Shown here: in pieces, positions 1-6,673 of the stretch | Layout: each line of letters starts with the position of its first letter | Numbering within the stretch: position 1 is the first letter of the stretch | Virus record (IMG/VR): IMGVR_UViG_3300035158_000284 | Span: 1 to 27,135 of that record | DNA length: 27,135 nucleotides | DNA from: a virus | Direction: 5' to 3' (one strand) | Made by a program: the position numbers and the translations under genes | Notes under the pieces: generated by a model | Database searches by the model: none | Seen by the model: only the letters and a program-made list of their open reading frames with translations | What the model was told of the DNA's origin: nothing

Positions 1-46
1 CCGGCTCCAATTCTTTGAACAGCCAATCCTGCTTCAGCTCATTCAT
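1..46 (-). CDS. 5' end of a gene cut by the window edge
   Basis: An ATG at position 46 opens a frame that stays open to the window edge and gives 15 residues beginning MNELKQDWLF. It lies 5 bases after the stop of the preceding zinc-finger gene, the spacing seen throughout this operon. A competing ATG at position 50 hits a stop after three codons. No convincing Shine-Dalgarno sequence is visible, and 15 residues say nothing about function. The call rests only on position and the open frame. Confidence 0.35.
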   Translation of the reverse strand, partial: MNELKQDWLFKELEP

Positions 47-50
47 CCAT

Positions 51-533
51 TCAGGGATTGGCACGCTGGAACCTCTTGCGAATATCGTTCAACGAGACAC
101 CTTCATCATCCCGCTCTTCAAGCCCGAACACCTGAATGATGCCCCCGTCCTTTGTAACTTCAACCCAATTGGTCCGTTTCATCTTCTTGTTCCGCTGTCT
201 GAACTTGCTGATCTGCTCCATCAAAGATGTGCCATCATTCTCGGCAATCGAAACCATCTCGCCCAGTTGTTCCTTGATCTGAGCCTTGGCAATCCGTTCC
301 GCTTCCGGCATGTTATCGCCCCACGCCCGCATATCAATGGTCATGGTCAACGGCTCATAATGTAGGCTGGCACCCTCTGCGCACTCTCTGTGGAATCTGT
401 ATTGAAGGAATCGGCATGAATTGACCGCTGCCAGCACCTTGTTCTTATCCCACACTAAGTGGTCATCAAACGTCAACTGGAGCACGAGCAGATGGTCATC
501 ACCGACCTCTTTGTTGCACCCTGGGCACCTCAT
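51..533 (-). CDS. Zinc-finger-like hypothetical protein with a C-terminal IRxxFQ motif
   Basis: This 160-residue protein is not recognised as a known family. It opens with a CPGC pair (residues 3-6) that could bind zinc, possibly with Cys/His residues around 40-51 (NSC, HREC). The middle looks helical and charged and the C-terminal third is very basic (RQRNKKMKR). The last 15 residues contain SLNDIRKRFQR, matching a short motif found at the termini of three other proteins in this window. The ATG overlaps the stop of the upstream gene as ATGA, which suggests translational coupling. Binding to nucleic acid is plausible from the charge and the CxxC, but that is inference. Confidence 0.8.
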   Translation of the reverse strand: MRCPGCNKEVGDDHLLVLQLTFDDHLVWDKNKVLAAVNSCRFLQYRFHRECAEGASLHYEPLTMTIDMRAWGDNMPEAERIAKAQIKEQLGEMVSIAENDGTSLMEQISKFRQRNKKMKRTNWVEVTKDGGIIQVFGLEERDDEGVSLNDIRKRFQRANP

Positions 534-724
534 GATTCCTTTCGCTTACGCTTCCCCCGGACCTTTCCAAGTGGTTGTCCCGACTTTACCCACTTTGTTT
601 TACCACATCTGAGGCACTTAACCTGGGCCAGTGCTGGCCGCTTCCGGCTGGCTGGGTGTTGGTACACCGTCCGCCAATTGTGCCCTACCATCCCGCAAAT
701 TTTTCCCATCAACCACTTCAACAT
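530..724 (-). CDS. Small basic zinc-knuckle protein
   Basis: This is a 64-residue, strongly basic protein. A CLRC pair sits around residues 37-40 (VKCLRCGKTKW), and an earlier Cys10 and His15 (ICGMVGH) may complete a zinc site. The tail is a lysine/arginine run (GKVRGKRKRK). The start at 724 is supported by a near-perfect Shine-Dalgarno sequence, GGAGGTGA, four bases upstream. It overlaps the next gene by four bases (ATGA). Small basic CxxC proteins are common in phage early operons, and no specific role can be given. Confidence 0.75.
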   Translation of the reverse strand: MLKWLMGKICGMVGHNWRTVYQHPASRKRPALAQVKCLRCGKTKWVKSGQPLGKVRGKRKRKES

Positions 725-792
725 GTTTCACCTCCACATTTATCAGCTTCTGCTTACTTATTCATGAAACAGGCAGGATTGGATGAATGGTT

Positions 793-1323
793 TTATTCCG
801 GCTTTTCCACAATACAGATTCTGACCAGGGCAGTACCTTCCCCAATCATGTTGAATTCCTCAGCCGCCGCCCTCGACAAGTCAATGATCCGGCCACGAAT
901 GTATGGACCACGATCATTGATGCGGACCTCGATGCATTCCCCGACATCAGGACCGGCCCGGCCATCTATCCGGCAAACGTCCACGATGGTCCCAAATGGC
1001 AGAGTGCGATGGGCCGCTGTCATCTTGTCGCCCCAATATCTTTCGCCATTCGCTGTCCTGTTCCCGTAATACCCTGGACCGTACCATGAGGCATAGCCCT
1101 CTTCACACTCCTGCTCCACTTCCGGTGGCAGAGTGCTGGGAATCACATCCAATGTCGGTTCAGATTCCGGCTCTGAAGCCACTTCCGATTCCGTGGTTGT
1201 GTCCGACCACTGAACTGTCTCATCAACGACCAGCTCTGCCACCTGCTCTTCAACCTGTGTAGCGCACTGTTCGCACCCCAAGATTGACAGCGCAATTACC
1301 ATCACCAATACCAACTTTTTCAT
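793..1323 (-). CDS. RlpA-like double-psi beta-barrel lipoprotein
   Basis: This is a predicted secreted lipoprotein of 176 residues. Residues 1-17 are a signal peptide with a basic start (MKK), a hydrophobic core and the lipobox ILGC, with Cys17 as the lipidated residue. An acidic, Ser/Thr-rich linker of about 55 residues follows. The C-terminal part is an RlpA-type barrel: ASWYGPGYYGN, then TAAHRTLPFGT, then INDRGPY and IDLSRAAA. In this family the His and Asp of those segments belong to the peptidoglycan-cleft site of septal lytic transglycosylases. GGAGG five bases before the ATG at 1323 fixes the start, and an upstream ATG at 1335 lies before the ribosome site. It overlaps dCMP deaminase by ATGA. 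Its place in a replication operon is odd. A role in envelope modification, superinfection exclusion or lysis is possible but inferred. Confidence 0.88.
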   Translation of the reverse strand: MKKLVLVMVIALSILGCEQCATQVEEQVAELVVDETVQWSDTTTESEVASEPESEPTLDVIPSTLPPEVEQECEEGYASWYGPGYYGNRTANGERYWGDKMTAAHRTLPFGTIVDVCRIDGRAGPDVGECIEVRINDRGPYIRGRIIDLSRAAAEEFNMIGEGTALVRICIVEKPE

Positions 1324-1823
1324 TTTGACCTCCACTCCATGATCCTTTCAATGGTGCCAACAGCACCCCCCTGCTTATTCGACACCCACTGCCAACCACT
1401 TTCCGTGGCAATCCTTGGAGCAAGCCCATCAGGGTATTCACCCGCAAAAATTACCAGGGTCACCCCGGAATTGATGATCATCTTCATACAGATGGAACAC
1501 GGGCTGTGGGTCACGTACATTGTCCCGCCCCGGATAGACACGCCATGCTCTGCGGCCTGAAGTATCGCATTTTGCTCTGCGTGAAGACCTCGGCACAATT
1601 CCGCCCGCTCACCACTGGGCACCTTCATCCGCTCACGAACACACCCCACATCCTTACAGTGAGGTGCCCCGGATGGTGCGCCATTGTATCCGGTGGCAAG
1701 GATTTTTCTGCCATGAGTAATCACAGCGCCTACCTTCCGCCCCGGCCTGGTACACGTTCCCCGGCTTGACGCATCCCTTGCGATGGTCATGAAATACTCA
1801 TCCCAACTGGGTCTGTCTGTCAT
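1320..1823 (-). CDS. dcd: Deoxycytidylate (dCMP) deaminase
   Basis: The enzyme converts dCMP to dUMP, feeding thymidylate synthesis. The zinc-dependent cytidine deaminase core is clear: HAEQNAI at residues 81-87 (zinc-binding His81 and catalytic Glu83) and PCSIC at 108-112 (Cys109 and Cys112). The N-terminal WDEYFMTIA, the CTRPGRKVGAVI segment and the Cys-rich stretch before HAE are typical of dCMP deaminases rather than tRNA or guanine deaminases. The length of 167 residues is normal. I start at the ATG at 1823, preceded by GGGGTG; an upstream ATG at 1868 would add residues foreign to the family. It partners with the ThyX-like and kinase genes at 17-20 kb. The symbol is only indicative, since dcd also names dCTP deaminase. 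Confidence 0.95.
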   Translation of the reverse strand: MTDRPSWDEYFMTIARDASSRGTCTRPGRKVGAVITHGRKILATGYNGAPSGAPHCKDVGCVRERMKVPSGERAELCRGLHAEQNAILQAAEHGVSIRGGTMYVTHSPCSICMKMIINSGVTLVIFAGEYPDGLAPRIATESGWQWVSNKQGGAVGTIERIMEWRSK

Positions 1824-1824
1824 G

Positions 1825-1992
1825 TTACACCCCGAACAAAAGCAGACCGGCTGCGATGGCACATCCAATGCCAGCCGATCTGGTTGATGACTTCAGGACC
1901 ATGATGGACCCCAAGCCCAGAAAATAAAGGCCACCCACCGTCTTGATCCAGTGCGTGCATTCATACAGAACCATCCAGATATCCCAATCCAT
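1825..1992 (-). CDS. Small membrane protein, 55 residues
   Basis: This short frame starts MDWDIWMVLYEC and ends LLLFGV. Two hydrophobic stretches, roughly residues 20-33 (GGLYFLGLGSIMVL) and 40-54 (AGIGCAIAAGLLLFG), are separated by a short polar turn (KSSTRSA), predicting a two-segment membrane hairpin. The ATG is fused to the stop of the preceding membrane-protein gene as TGATG, and the stop lies one base before the dCMP deaminase ATG, so it fills the gap exactly. No family is recognised. The tandem of two tiny membrane proteins resembles holin/antiholin or superinfection-exclusion pairs, but nothing in the sequence proves that. Confidence 0.65.
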   Translation of the reverse strand: MDWDIWMVLYECTHWIKTVGGLYFLGLGSIMVLKSSTRSAGIGCAIAAGLLLFGV

Positions 1993-2411
1993 CACGCACC
2001 TTCCGGCTCTTCATCTTCACTCGGCTCATAATCGCTGTCATCGACATCATCATGGCCGTTCCCGTTCTTGGCGAGCAAGGCATTGGTCACGCCGGTGGTA
2101 ACAGCATTGATGGCCGGCACCATGACTCTGGCCCCCATGAACACTGTGATGATGGTCCCCCATAGCGCCACCAGTTGCTCCCCGCTCAGGTATGGCGTGT
2201 GAAATATGTCGATGGATCCATCATCCCTGAGCACCTCCACCGGCCTCTGCACCACAGCCAAGCCATAGGTCAAGGAAATCATCGCCGCCGTGATTAGGAC
2301 TTTGGCCGATATCAGAGTGAATACCAGCTTCCAGAACCACGTCTTGATATTGGTCCGCCAGTCACTGACATTGATTTTTTCCTTCCCGTTCCCGTCCACT
2401 GTTGCGGTCAT
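1992..2411 (-). CDS. Two-segment membrane protein with an acidic tail
   Basis: This is a 139-residue protein of unknown family. After a polar N-terminus, two hydrophobic stretches are visible: residues about 29-54 (FWKLVFTLISAKVLITAAMISLTYG and on) and about 80-100 (LVALWGTIITVFMGARVMV). The C-terminal 30 residues are strongly acidic (DDVDDSDYEPSEDEEPE). The ATG at 2411 has GGGGGAAGG a few bases upstream. The stop is fused to the start of the next small membrane protein (TGATG), suggesting that the two are made together. A holin-like or membrane-anchor role is possible but not demonstrated. Confidence 0.8.
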   Translation of the reverse strand: MTATVDGNGKEKINVSDWRTNIKTWFWKLVFTLISAKVLITAAMISLTYGLAVVQRPVEVLRDDGSIDIFHTPYLSGEQLVALWGTIITVFMGARVMVPAINAVTTGVTNALLAKNGNGHDDVDDSDYEPSEDEEPEGA

Positions 2412-2426
2412 GCCTTCCCCCTTTGT

Positions 2427-2849
2427 TTACAGCCCATCCTCTTCAAGCAACGCCACCAGGATGAGCAAATAATTAACCAGGTCAGCAATCCGACCCTGTA
2501 ATGGCTCTGACCGGACCCGCCTGTCATTCAGCCACGTCTTCAACGCATCCAGGTGCTTGGCAAAATACACATACCACACGTCATACTTGTCCACGCCCCG
2601 GCCCTGAAGAGCATTGGCTATTTCCTTGAAGTTTGCCAGCGCATCCGGCTCTTCACCCTTTTCTGCGTTGCCCGCCGTGTAGTCATGCCCCTTGGTGTCC
2701 AACAGAGGCAAACAGTGCTTGTCGATGAACTCTTCAATTTCATGAAGCCGCTTCTGATCCGCTTCCGTGTTGAATCTTGAATCAATCAACGGCTTGACTT
2801 GCTGATCCAAGAATTCAATGATCAGCTTTTGTCTGGCTTGTGGTGTCAT
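2427..2849 (-). CDS. Nmad1/DUF1599-like, MazG-related helical protein
   Basis: This 140-residue, largely helical protein contains KGHDYTAGN, then DALANFKEIA, then FAKHLDALKTWL, and ends with ADLVNYLLILVALLEE. The order K-x-x-D-Y, N-F, K-H and D-L-x-N-Y matches my memory of the DUF1599 family, called nucleotide-modification-associated domain 1, which is related to MazG-type nucleotide pyrophosphohydrolases. The usual role would be handling of nucleotides, possibly non-canonical ones, but no activity can be read directly. GGGGGAAG upstream of the ATG at 2849 supports the start. The first 35 bases overlap the preceding gene. The family call is moderate and the coding call strong. Confidence 0.8.
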   Translation of the reverse strand: MTPQARQKLIIEFLDQQVKPLIDSRFNTEADQKRLHEIEEFIDKHCLPLLDTKGHDYTAGNAEKGEEPDALANFKEIANALQGRGVDKYDVWYVYFAKHLDALKTWLNDRRVRSEPLQGRIADLVNYLLILVALLEEDGL

Positions 2850-3177
2850 TCACTTCCCCCTTCCCCCAACGCCCATCCGCCATTTCCTTGAATGCTGCGT
2901 CAAGGTTTGCTATGTAAACTCCAACAGCTGCCTTGCTTATGGCCCGCAATGGCGTTGCGGTCCGCTTAGCAAACTGTATCACATTGGTCCACCCGGCCCT
3001 GGCCAAGACCTCTGAATCAGGTATTTTGGTCAGATATTTGTGGACCCTGTCATTGATAATTACAACAGCATCGTGGTGTTTGAATCCCCGGCTGTTGGCT
3101 GCCTCATTCAAGGTCAGCTTGACTAACTTTCTGACGCTTGATTTTTCCGGCCCGCTTCCGTCCTGCTTGTCGCTCAT
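2815..3177 (-). CDS. Hypothetical protein, 120 residues
   Basis: No family is recognised. The protein is mixed and largely helical with a polar N-terminus (MSDKQDGSGPEKSS), a middle with HHDAVVIINDRVHKYL and a helical stretch (AISKAAVGVYIANLDAAFKEM). There is no signal peptide or membrane segment. The ATG at 3177 is the only reasonable start, with GGGGGATGAAGGA just upstream. Its first 74 bases overlap the end of the preceding gene in another frame, which is long for this genome, and it overlaps the next gene by 35 bases. Confidence 0.7.
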   Translation of the reverse strand: MSDKQDGSGPEKSSVRKLVKLTLNEAANSRGFKHHDAVVIINDRVHKYLTKIPDSEVLARAGWTNVIQFAKRTATPLRAISKAAVGVYIANLDAAFKEMADGRWGKGEVNDTTSQTKADH

Positions 3178-3379
3178 ATTCCTTCATCCCCCGCTCATCC
3201 ACATAAATGATCCCGCTGATTTCAGCATCCTCAGCCGCCTTGGCCACCATCAACATTGAGTGCTCAACCGGGTCACCATCTATCTTTTCAACGCTGATGC
3301 TTCCGTTCCGCCGTTGGACAACGCAAGCAACAGCATCATTGATGTTGGCTTGCCAGATTATTTGCCTTGTCTGTGTCAT
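3104..3379 (-). CDS. Hypothetical protein, 91 residues, basic C-terminus
   Basis: No family is recognised. From the ATG at 3379 the protein starts MTQTRQIIWQAN. It has a strand-rich first half (ACVVQRRNGSISVEKIDGD), a helix (HSMLMVAKAAEDAE), a strand (ISGIIYVDE) and a lysine/arginine-rich tail (RQAGRKRAGKIKRQK). AAGGA five bases upstream fixes this start; a longer reading up to 3466 lacks such a site. It overlaps the upstream gene by 44 bases and the downstream gene by 74. A nucleic-acid contact through the basic tail is only a guess. Confidence 0.65.
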   Translation of the reverse strand: MTQTRQIIWQANINDAVACVVQRRNGSISVEKIDGDPVEHSMLMVAKAAEDAEISGIIYVDERGMKEYERQAGRKRAGKIKRQKVSQADLE

Positions 3380-3548
3380 CTTTATCCTTAACAGAACACA
3401 CCACGTGATCCGGTGCCTCTGTCTTTTCCCCCTTCCAAATGACCTTGATTTGATCATGGCACACACGACAATTCGACCAGCGAACTGGTCTGCCCGCCTT
3501 GGGACAAATCACTTGGCCATCGCTCACGTTGCGTTTGATTCCGATCAT
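3336..3548 (-). CDS. Small four-cysteine, possibly zinc-binding protein
   Basis: This 70-residue protein begins MIGIKRNVSDG at an ATG fused to the preceding stop as ATGA. Four cysteines in about 40 residues, arranged C-x11-C-x2-C-x17-C (VICPKAG, NCRVCH, HVVCS), would suit a zinc ribbon. GGGAG lies about nine bases before the ATG. The remaining C-terminus is polar (KDKDDTDKANN). No function can be assigned. Confidence 0.65.
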   Translation of the reverse strand: MIGIKRNVSDGQVICPKAGRPVRWSNCRVCHDQIKVIWKGEKTEAPDHVVCSVKDKDDTDKANNLASQHQ

Positions 3549-3886
3549 TTGCGTGTACTCCCATTCCGCCAAAAGAATTTGGCACGCTCTGCCCCCAGAA
3601 TCACACGGAGCTTGCTGCGATGTATCAGCTTGGGCACCTCTTTGGGCCACTGCGCCTTAACCCAAGAGGCATCACCCCACTCAGCATAATTGAATTTGAT
3701 CTGATAGACTTCCCGTGAAGTGAGCACCTGATATCCTTCCATCAGAATCACATAATCAACATGCTTTTTCTTTTTGGGGTCAATGAAATCGGTGGCCATG
3801 AACTGCTCAATGATCCGCCTGTTTTTATAAGGTGACTTCATCGGCTTTGTTCTGCCGGCTTTTTCTTTTGTTTTACGCTTGCCCAT
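3545..3886 (-). CDS. Basic hypothetical protein, 113 residues
   Basis: No family is recognised. The N-terminus is very basic (MGKRKTKEKAGRTKPMKSPYKNRR). The rest is a mixed alpha/beta fold rich in aromatic residues (VDYVILMEGYQV, EVYQIKFNYAEWGDASWVKAQW). The end is again basic (RAKFFWRNGSTRK). It starts one base after the stop of the gene above and ends in an ATGA overlap with the small cysteine protein. A DNA- or RNA-binding role would fit the charge and the operon but is inference. Confidence 0.75.
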   Translation of the reverse strand: MGKRKTKEKAGRTKPMKSPYKNRRIIEQFMATDFIDPKKKKHVDYVILMEGYQVLTSREVYQIKFNYAEWGDASWVKAQWPKEVPKLIHRSKLRVILGAERAKFFWRNGSTRK

Positions 3887-3887
3887 A

Positions 3888-4097
3888 TCACCCCTCTGTG
3901 AAATTTCCTTCCGGGTCAGGGTGTGAATCCCGGCTCACGACTTTGGAGTGGATGACATCAAGGATACCTTGCCTGAAATAGCCCAGATTCCAAACCACAT
4001 TCTGGCCCTCTGTCCGGGTCATTTCCTTGGCAGCTTCTTTGCCCATCTCATACCAATCGCTGCTTGCTGGTTTTTTCAGTTCATCAAATCCGTCCAT
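3888..4097 (-). CDS. Small acidic hypothetical protein, 69 residues
   Basis: This protein begins MDGFDELKKPASSDWYEMGKE and has no recognised domain. The ATG at 4097 lies two bases after the FEN stop and has a GGGGGG tract six bases upstream; a TTG two codons earlier overlaps that stop and is less likely. The gene sits between the 5' nuclease and a basic hypothetical protein, with single-base spacing on the far side, so it is probably translated with them. Confidence 0.65.
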   Translation of the reverse strand: MDGFDELKKPASSDWYEMGKEAAKEMTRTEGQNVVWNLGYFRQGILDVIHSKVVSRDSHPDPEGNFTEG

Positions 4098-4099
4098 GA

Positions 4100-5014
4100 T
4101 CAACCCCCCAGCTGTGTTAAGTCATACATCTTGCTTGGTGAAGCAAAATGGTTGAACTTCCACCTGCGCAAAATTTCATCCTTGAACTTGGGCACATCCC
4201 TTTCCCTTGGGAGCCACAACAGCTTAACATCATCGTGTAGCTTCACCAGCTTCCGTGCCCGCTTTATGATTTCATGGCTGTCCCGGACCATCCCCAGTAT
4301 ACGTTTGAGCTTGTGGTCATCGCAATCCAGCGATGCCTCCAACACGCTGTTAACGGACCCGAACTCATAAATCAACTCCAACGCACGCTTTTCCCCGATT
4401 CCCCTCACCCCAGGCACATTATCGCTGTTACACCCGGTGAGTGATTTGATATCCAGGAACTGTCCCGGCTCAATTTCATATTCCGCCCGGATGCGCTCTA
4501 CATCCCAAACATCTTCGCCTTTGCGCTTGGGTTGGACCAGCAAAACATTGGGCTGAACAGCTTGAAGCAGGTCAGCATCATTGGTGTATATCACCACCGT
4601 CCGGCCCGGTCCCGACATCCTGGTTGCCAAGGTGGCCATAACATCATCCGCCTCATGCCGCTCTGAATAGGCTTGACGGACTCCCAAGATGGTGAGCATG
4701 CCCTGTAATCGCTCCATCTGGATGCGGAGTGAATCAACCCAATACTCCACCTCAATGTCGTTGCTTTCCTTGGCCTTGTATTCTGGAAAAATATCACGCC
4801 GGAAATTGTCTGCCCTCTGGCACTCCCAGCATATAATAACCACGCCACCCCAATTCTTGTGTATGGACGTGAGCACCCGCAGGAATCCATAAATGGCCCC
4901 CACAGACACTTCTTGCTTGGTATCTGAATCAACGCAAGTCAAATCCCGGAAGGAATGGCCCACCCTGAATAAAAGGTTTTTGCCATCAATCAATAGTAGT
5001 TGACACTTGCTCAA
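4100..5014 (-). CDS. FEN-type 5'-3' exonuclease (PolI N-terminal-like)
   Basis: This is a structure-specific 5' nuclease for flap and RNA-primer removal, related to T4 RNase H, T5 exonuclease and the N-terminal domain of PolI. The metal-binding acidic residues are in order: Asp10 in LLLIDGKN, the EADD cluster at 121-124, TNDAD at 145-148, and the helix-hairpin-helix GCNSDNVPGVRGIGEKR at 194-210. The length is 304 residues. I choose the TTG at 5014, which overlaps the previous stop as TTGA and has AGGAG six bases upstream; a longer frame reaching 5122 adds only residues antisense-like to its neighbour. No separate PolI polymerase domain is present, so it probably works with the PolIII-type polymerase and RuvC-like protein nearby. 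Confidence 0.92.
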   Translation of the reverse strand: MSKCQLLLIDGKNLLFRVGHSFRDLTCVDSDTKQEVSVGAIYGFLRVLTSIHKNWGGVVIICWECQRADNFRRDIFPEYKAKESNDIEVEYWVDSLRIQMERLQGMLTILGVRQAYSERHEADDVMATLATRMSGPGRTVVIYTNDADLLQAVQPNVLLVQPKRKGEDVWDVERIRAEYEIEPGQFLDIKSLTGCNSDNVPGVRGIGEKRALELIYEFGSVNSVLEASLDCDDHKLKRILGMVRDSHEIIKRARKLVKLHDDVKLLWLPRERDVPKFKDEILRRWKFNHFASPSKMYDLTQLGG

Positions 5015-5526
5015 TTTCTGCTCCTGATAATCATGTCCTCTGGTATTTCCTTCAGGCTGAACCCGGACCCTACCAGATTTTGCAGGCGCATGGCCCAATC
5101 CAGATGTTGCCGGAATCCCCACAACTCAACCTGCTTTCCGGCCTCCAAGACCGTCTGAACCAGAGGCACAAACACCTTGTTAGACGTGACTAGGCACAGC
5201 ACGTCCCATTCCGATTGCTCACTGGTAGCCTTAGCCACAATGTCGGTGTTCCAGTTGTTATACGATGATATGCCACCTTCATCGCCTTGGCAATATTTCA
5301 CATCGCACTCGATTCCCATGGCCGTCAGGCGTTGCTCCAGATACTCAGACTCATGCTTGCGATGGTGCGTGATAAATGCCCTGGCCACTGCCATATCCCT
5401 TCCGCCTTTGATCATCTTGATGATGGGGACATAATCAATCCCAAACCGACCCGGCCCGGATTGCATGGCAATTTCACGTGCGTTGGACCAAAGATTTTGC
5501 GCATCCATGTAGATACCAATTTTCAC
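5011..5526 (-). CDS. NYN/LabA-like PIN-fold protein
   Basis: This 171-residue protein resembles NYN-domain putative RNases. IYMDAQNLW (residues 5-13) matches the first metal-binding segment, NWNTDIVAKAT the second, and DVLCLVTSNKVFVPLVQ with KQVELWGF the third strand and following helix. In active members the third segment normally reads S-G-D-x-D-F; here it is TSNKVF, so two expected acidic residues are missing. It starts with GTG fused to the preceding stop (GTGA) and its stop is fused to the FEN start (TTGA). It may be a catalytically weak RNase or a binding protein. The fold call is fairly secure, activity is not. Confidence 0.82.
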   Translation of the reverse strand: MKIGIYMDAQNLWSNAREIAMQSGPGRFGIDYVPIIKMIKGGRDMAVARAFITHHRKHESEYLEQRLTAMGIECDVKYCQGDEGGISSYNNWNTDIVAKATSEQSEWDVLCLVTSNKVFVPLVQTVLEAGKQVELWGFRQHLDWAMRLQNLVGSGFSLKEIPEDMIIRSRN

Positions 5527-6095
5527 TGCTTCTGCCTCTTCACCCTTGTTTCTGCCTCTTGGGCCTGAAAAGGAAATTCATTCATCATGTACCTGGCAAT
5601 GAGCAGAGCATCAACCAGCCCCTCGTGCGGCTTTTTCGCCCGCTCACTTTTTCGCAGGTCCAGACTCGGATACAACTGTCCAGCGGCCTGTCTGGCCATC
5701 GCTTTGGGATGCCCCTTGGGAATCCCTTTGAACATTTGCTTCTGCCACTCCTGCGACCTGAAGGCAAAGAATGGCAACTCCATGGCCGCCAGCATCCCCC
5801 TCCACAATCCATAGTTGGTGCAGAACGTACAGACCGCCACTGATGATTGGCCTGGCATCCCGGCTGCTGACTCAAGCCCGATCAAGCAGTTGCCATAACT
5901 AAACTTCACATGGTGTAACAGCCGCCTCATTTCCACTTCATCCGGTTGCCGCTTCCCCTTCCCCTTTTTCCCCTTGACAGGAATCGGGTCAATAACAGGT
6001 GCTATGTGAAGCTCAATCCGGCCCTGAAGGTCAATAGACACCAGAGCACCGTCCAGGCCAATGTCAATGCCGACCCAAGCAAACGCACTTTTCAC
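5523..6095 (-). CDS. RuvC-like Holliday junction resolvase
   Basis: This RNase H-fold endonuclease of 190 residues is predicted to cut four-way or branched DNA. The acidic site is visible: Asp11 in VGIDIGLDGALVSID, Glu75 in LIGLESAAGM, and His157/Asp162 in KPHEGLVDALLIARYM. The segment after Glu75 (FCTNYGLWRGML, then FRSQEWQKQ) is also typical of RuvC/YqgF-like phage resolvases. A short lysine-rich insertion (KGKKGKGKRQ) precedes the central Glu. It starts at GTG fused to the upstream stop (GTGA). With RecA, SSB, SbcDC and FEN it completes a recombination set. Confidence 0.9.
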   Translation of the reverse strand: MKSAFAWVGIDIGLDGALVSIDLQGRIELHIAPVIDPIPVKGKKGKGKRQPDEVEMRRLLHHVKFSYGNCLIGLESAAGMPGQSSVAVCTFCTNYGLWRGMLAAMELPFFAFRSQEWQKQMFKGIPKGHPKAMARQAAGQLYPSLDLRKSERAKKPHEGLVDALLIARYMMNEFPFQAQEAETRVKRQKQ

Positions 6096-6382
6096 GGCTG
6101 GGCCTGTATCAGTGCTGGGGCCAATTCCTTCCAGAAATTTTCCTTGTTGTGCTTGATGATGACCGGTGCGGCCTTCACCTGCGATTCCGCCCGGAGCAAC
6201 ACCACAATCTTATCCATCTCATATTTCAGAGTGTGGACCAAATCATGAAGGTGGCGGTCACTGTCCATCGGAATCCGGCGCACTTCACCGCTCTTCATCA
6301 CGGCCACATATGCCACCTGATCCGACTTGGCAACCCTTTGCCCATCACACACCACGTCAATCGCTGTTATGTCCATCTTCAT
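6092..6382 (-). CDS. Hypothetical protein, 96 residues
   Basis: No family is recognised. The protein starts MKMDITAIDVVCDG at 6382, where GGGGGA lies eight bases upstream; a longer frame back to 6445 lacks a ribosome site. The first half looks strand-rich (QVAYVAVMKSGEVRRIPM), followed by a long helix (LHDLVHTLKYEMDKIVVLLRAE) and a helical end (NFWKELAPALIQ). The small size and beta start could suit an OB or a partner protein, but there is no diagnostic motif. It overlaps the RuvC-like gene by GTGA. Confidence 0.75.
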   Translation of the reverse strand: MKMDITAIDVVCDGQRVAKSDQVAYVAVMKSGEVRRIPMDSDRHLHDLVHTLKYEMDKIVVLLRAESQVKAAPVIIKHNKENFWKELAPALIQAQP

Positions 6383-6422
6383 TTTCCGCTTCCCCCTTGT
6401 TCCATTCCATCCACCCCCAAAT

Positions 6423-6620
6423 TCATGTGAGGATGAATATTCCATATGTGATTGCGCCCTGGATGATCCCGGCCTCCAAGTTGATTATCAGCCAAGCCAC
6501 GTTGGCAACTAGCCAGACCGGAAAACACCACCGATTTTTCTTGATGTTGAGGACCACCCCCAACATCGTAACAGCAAAAATAGTCCATCTGAACCACTCC
6601 GCTGATGCTATTTCGCCCAT
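6423..6620 (-). CDS. Small PnuC-like membrane protein
   Basis: This 65-residue membrane protein has two or three hydrophobic segments: WTIFAVTMLGVVLNI, then FPVWLVANVAWLIINL, then IQGAITYGIFIL. The joined pattern N-I-K-K-N-R-W-C-F, W-L-V-A-N-V-A-W and G-x-x-Q resembles half of the PnuC nicotinamide riboside/NMN transporter fold; short phage proteins of this kind are often annotated as PnuC-like. The ATG at 6620 is chosen because GGAGG sits six bases upstream; an upstream TTG at 6668 has no ribosome site. It follows a 119-base gap with an inverted repeat. Membrane location is secure; transport of NAD precursors is only suggested. Confidence 0.75.
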   Translation of the reverse strand: MGEIASAEWFRWTIFAVTMLGVVLNIKKNRWCFPVWLVANVAWLIINLEAGIIQGAITYGIFILT

Positions 6621-6673
6621 GCCATCCTCCACACAATCTCGTGTGCATTCATAATTCAATAAAATCAATCAAG

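Noticed and set aside
5015-5122. N-terminal extension of the FEN nuclease
   Set aside because: It overlaps the NYN gene, lacks a ribosome site, and family members begin just before the LLLIDG strand; the TTG at 5014 has AGGAG at ideal distance.
6621-6673. Promoter for the PnuC-like gene
   Set aside because: The stretch is AT-rich, but no hexamer pair at 16-18 base spacing matched well enough to call.
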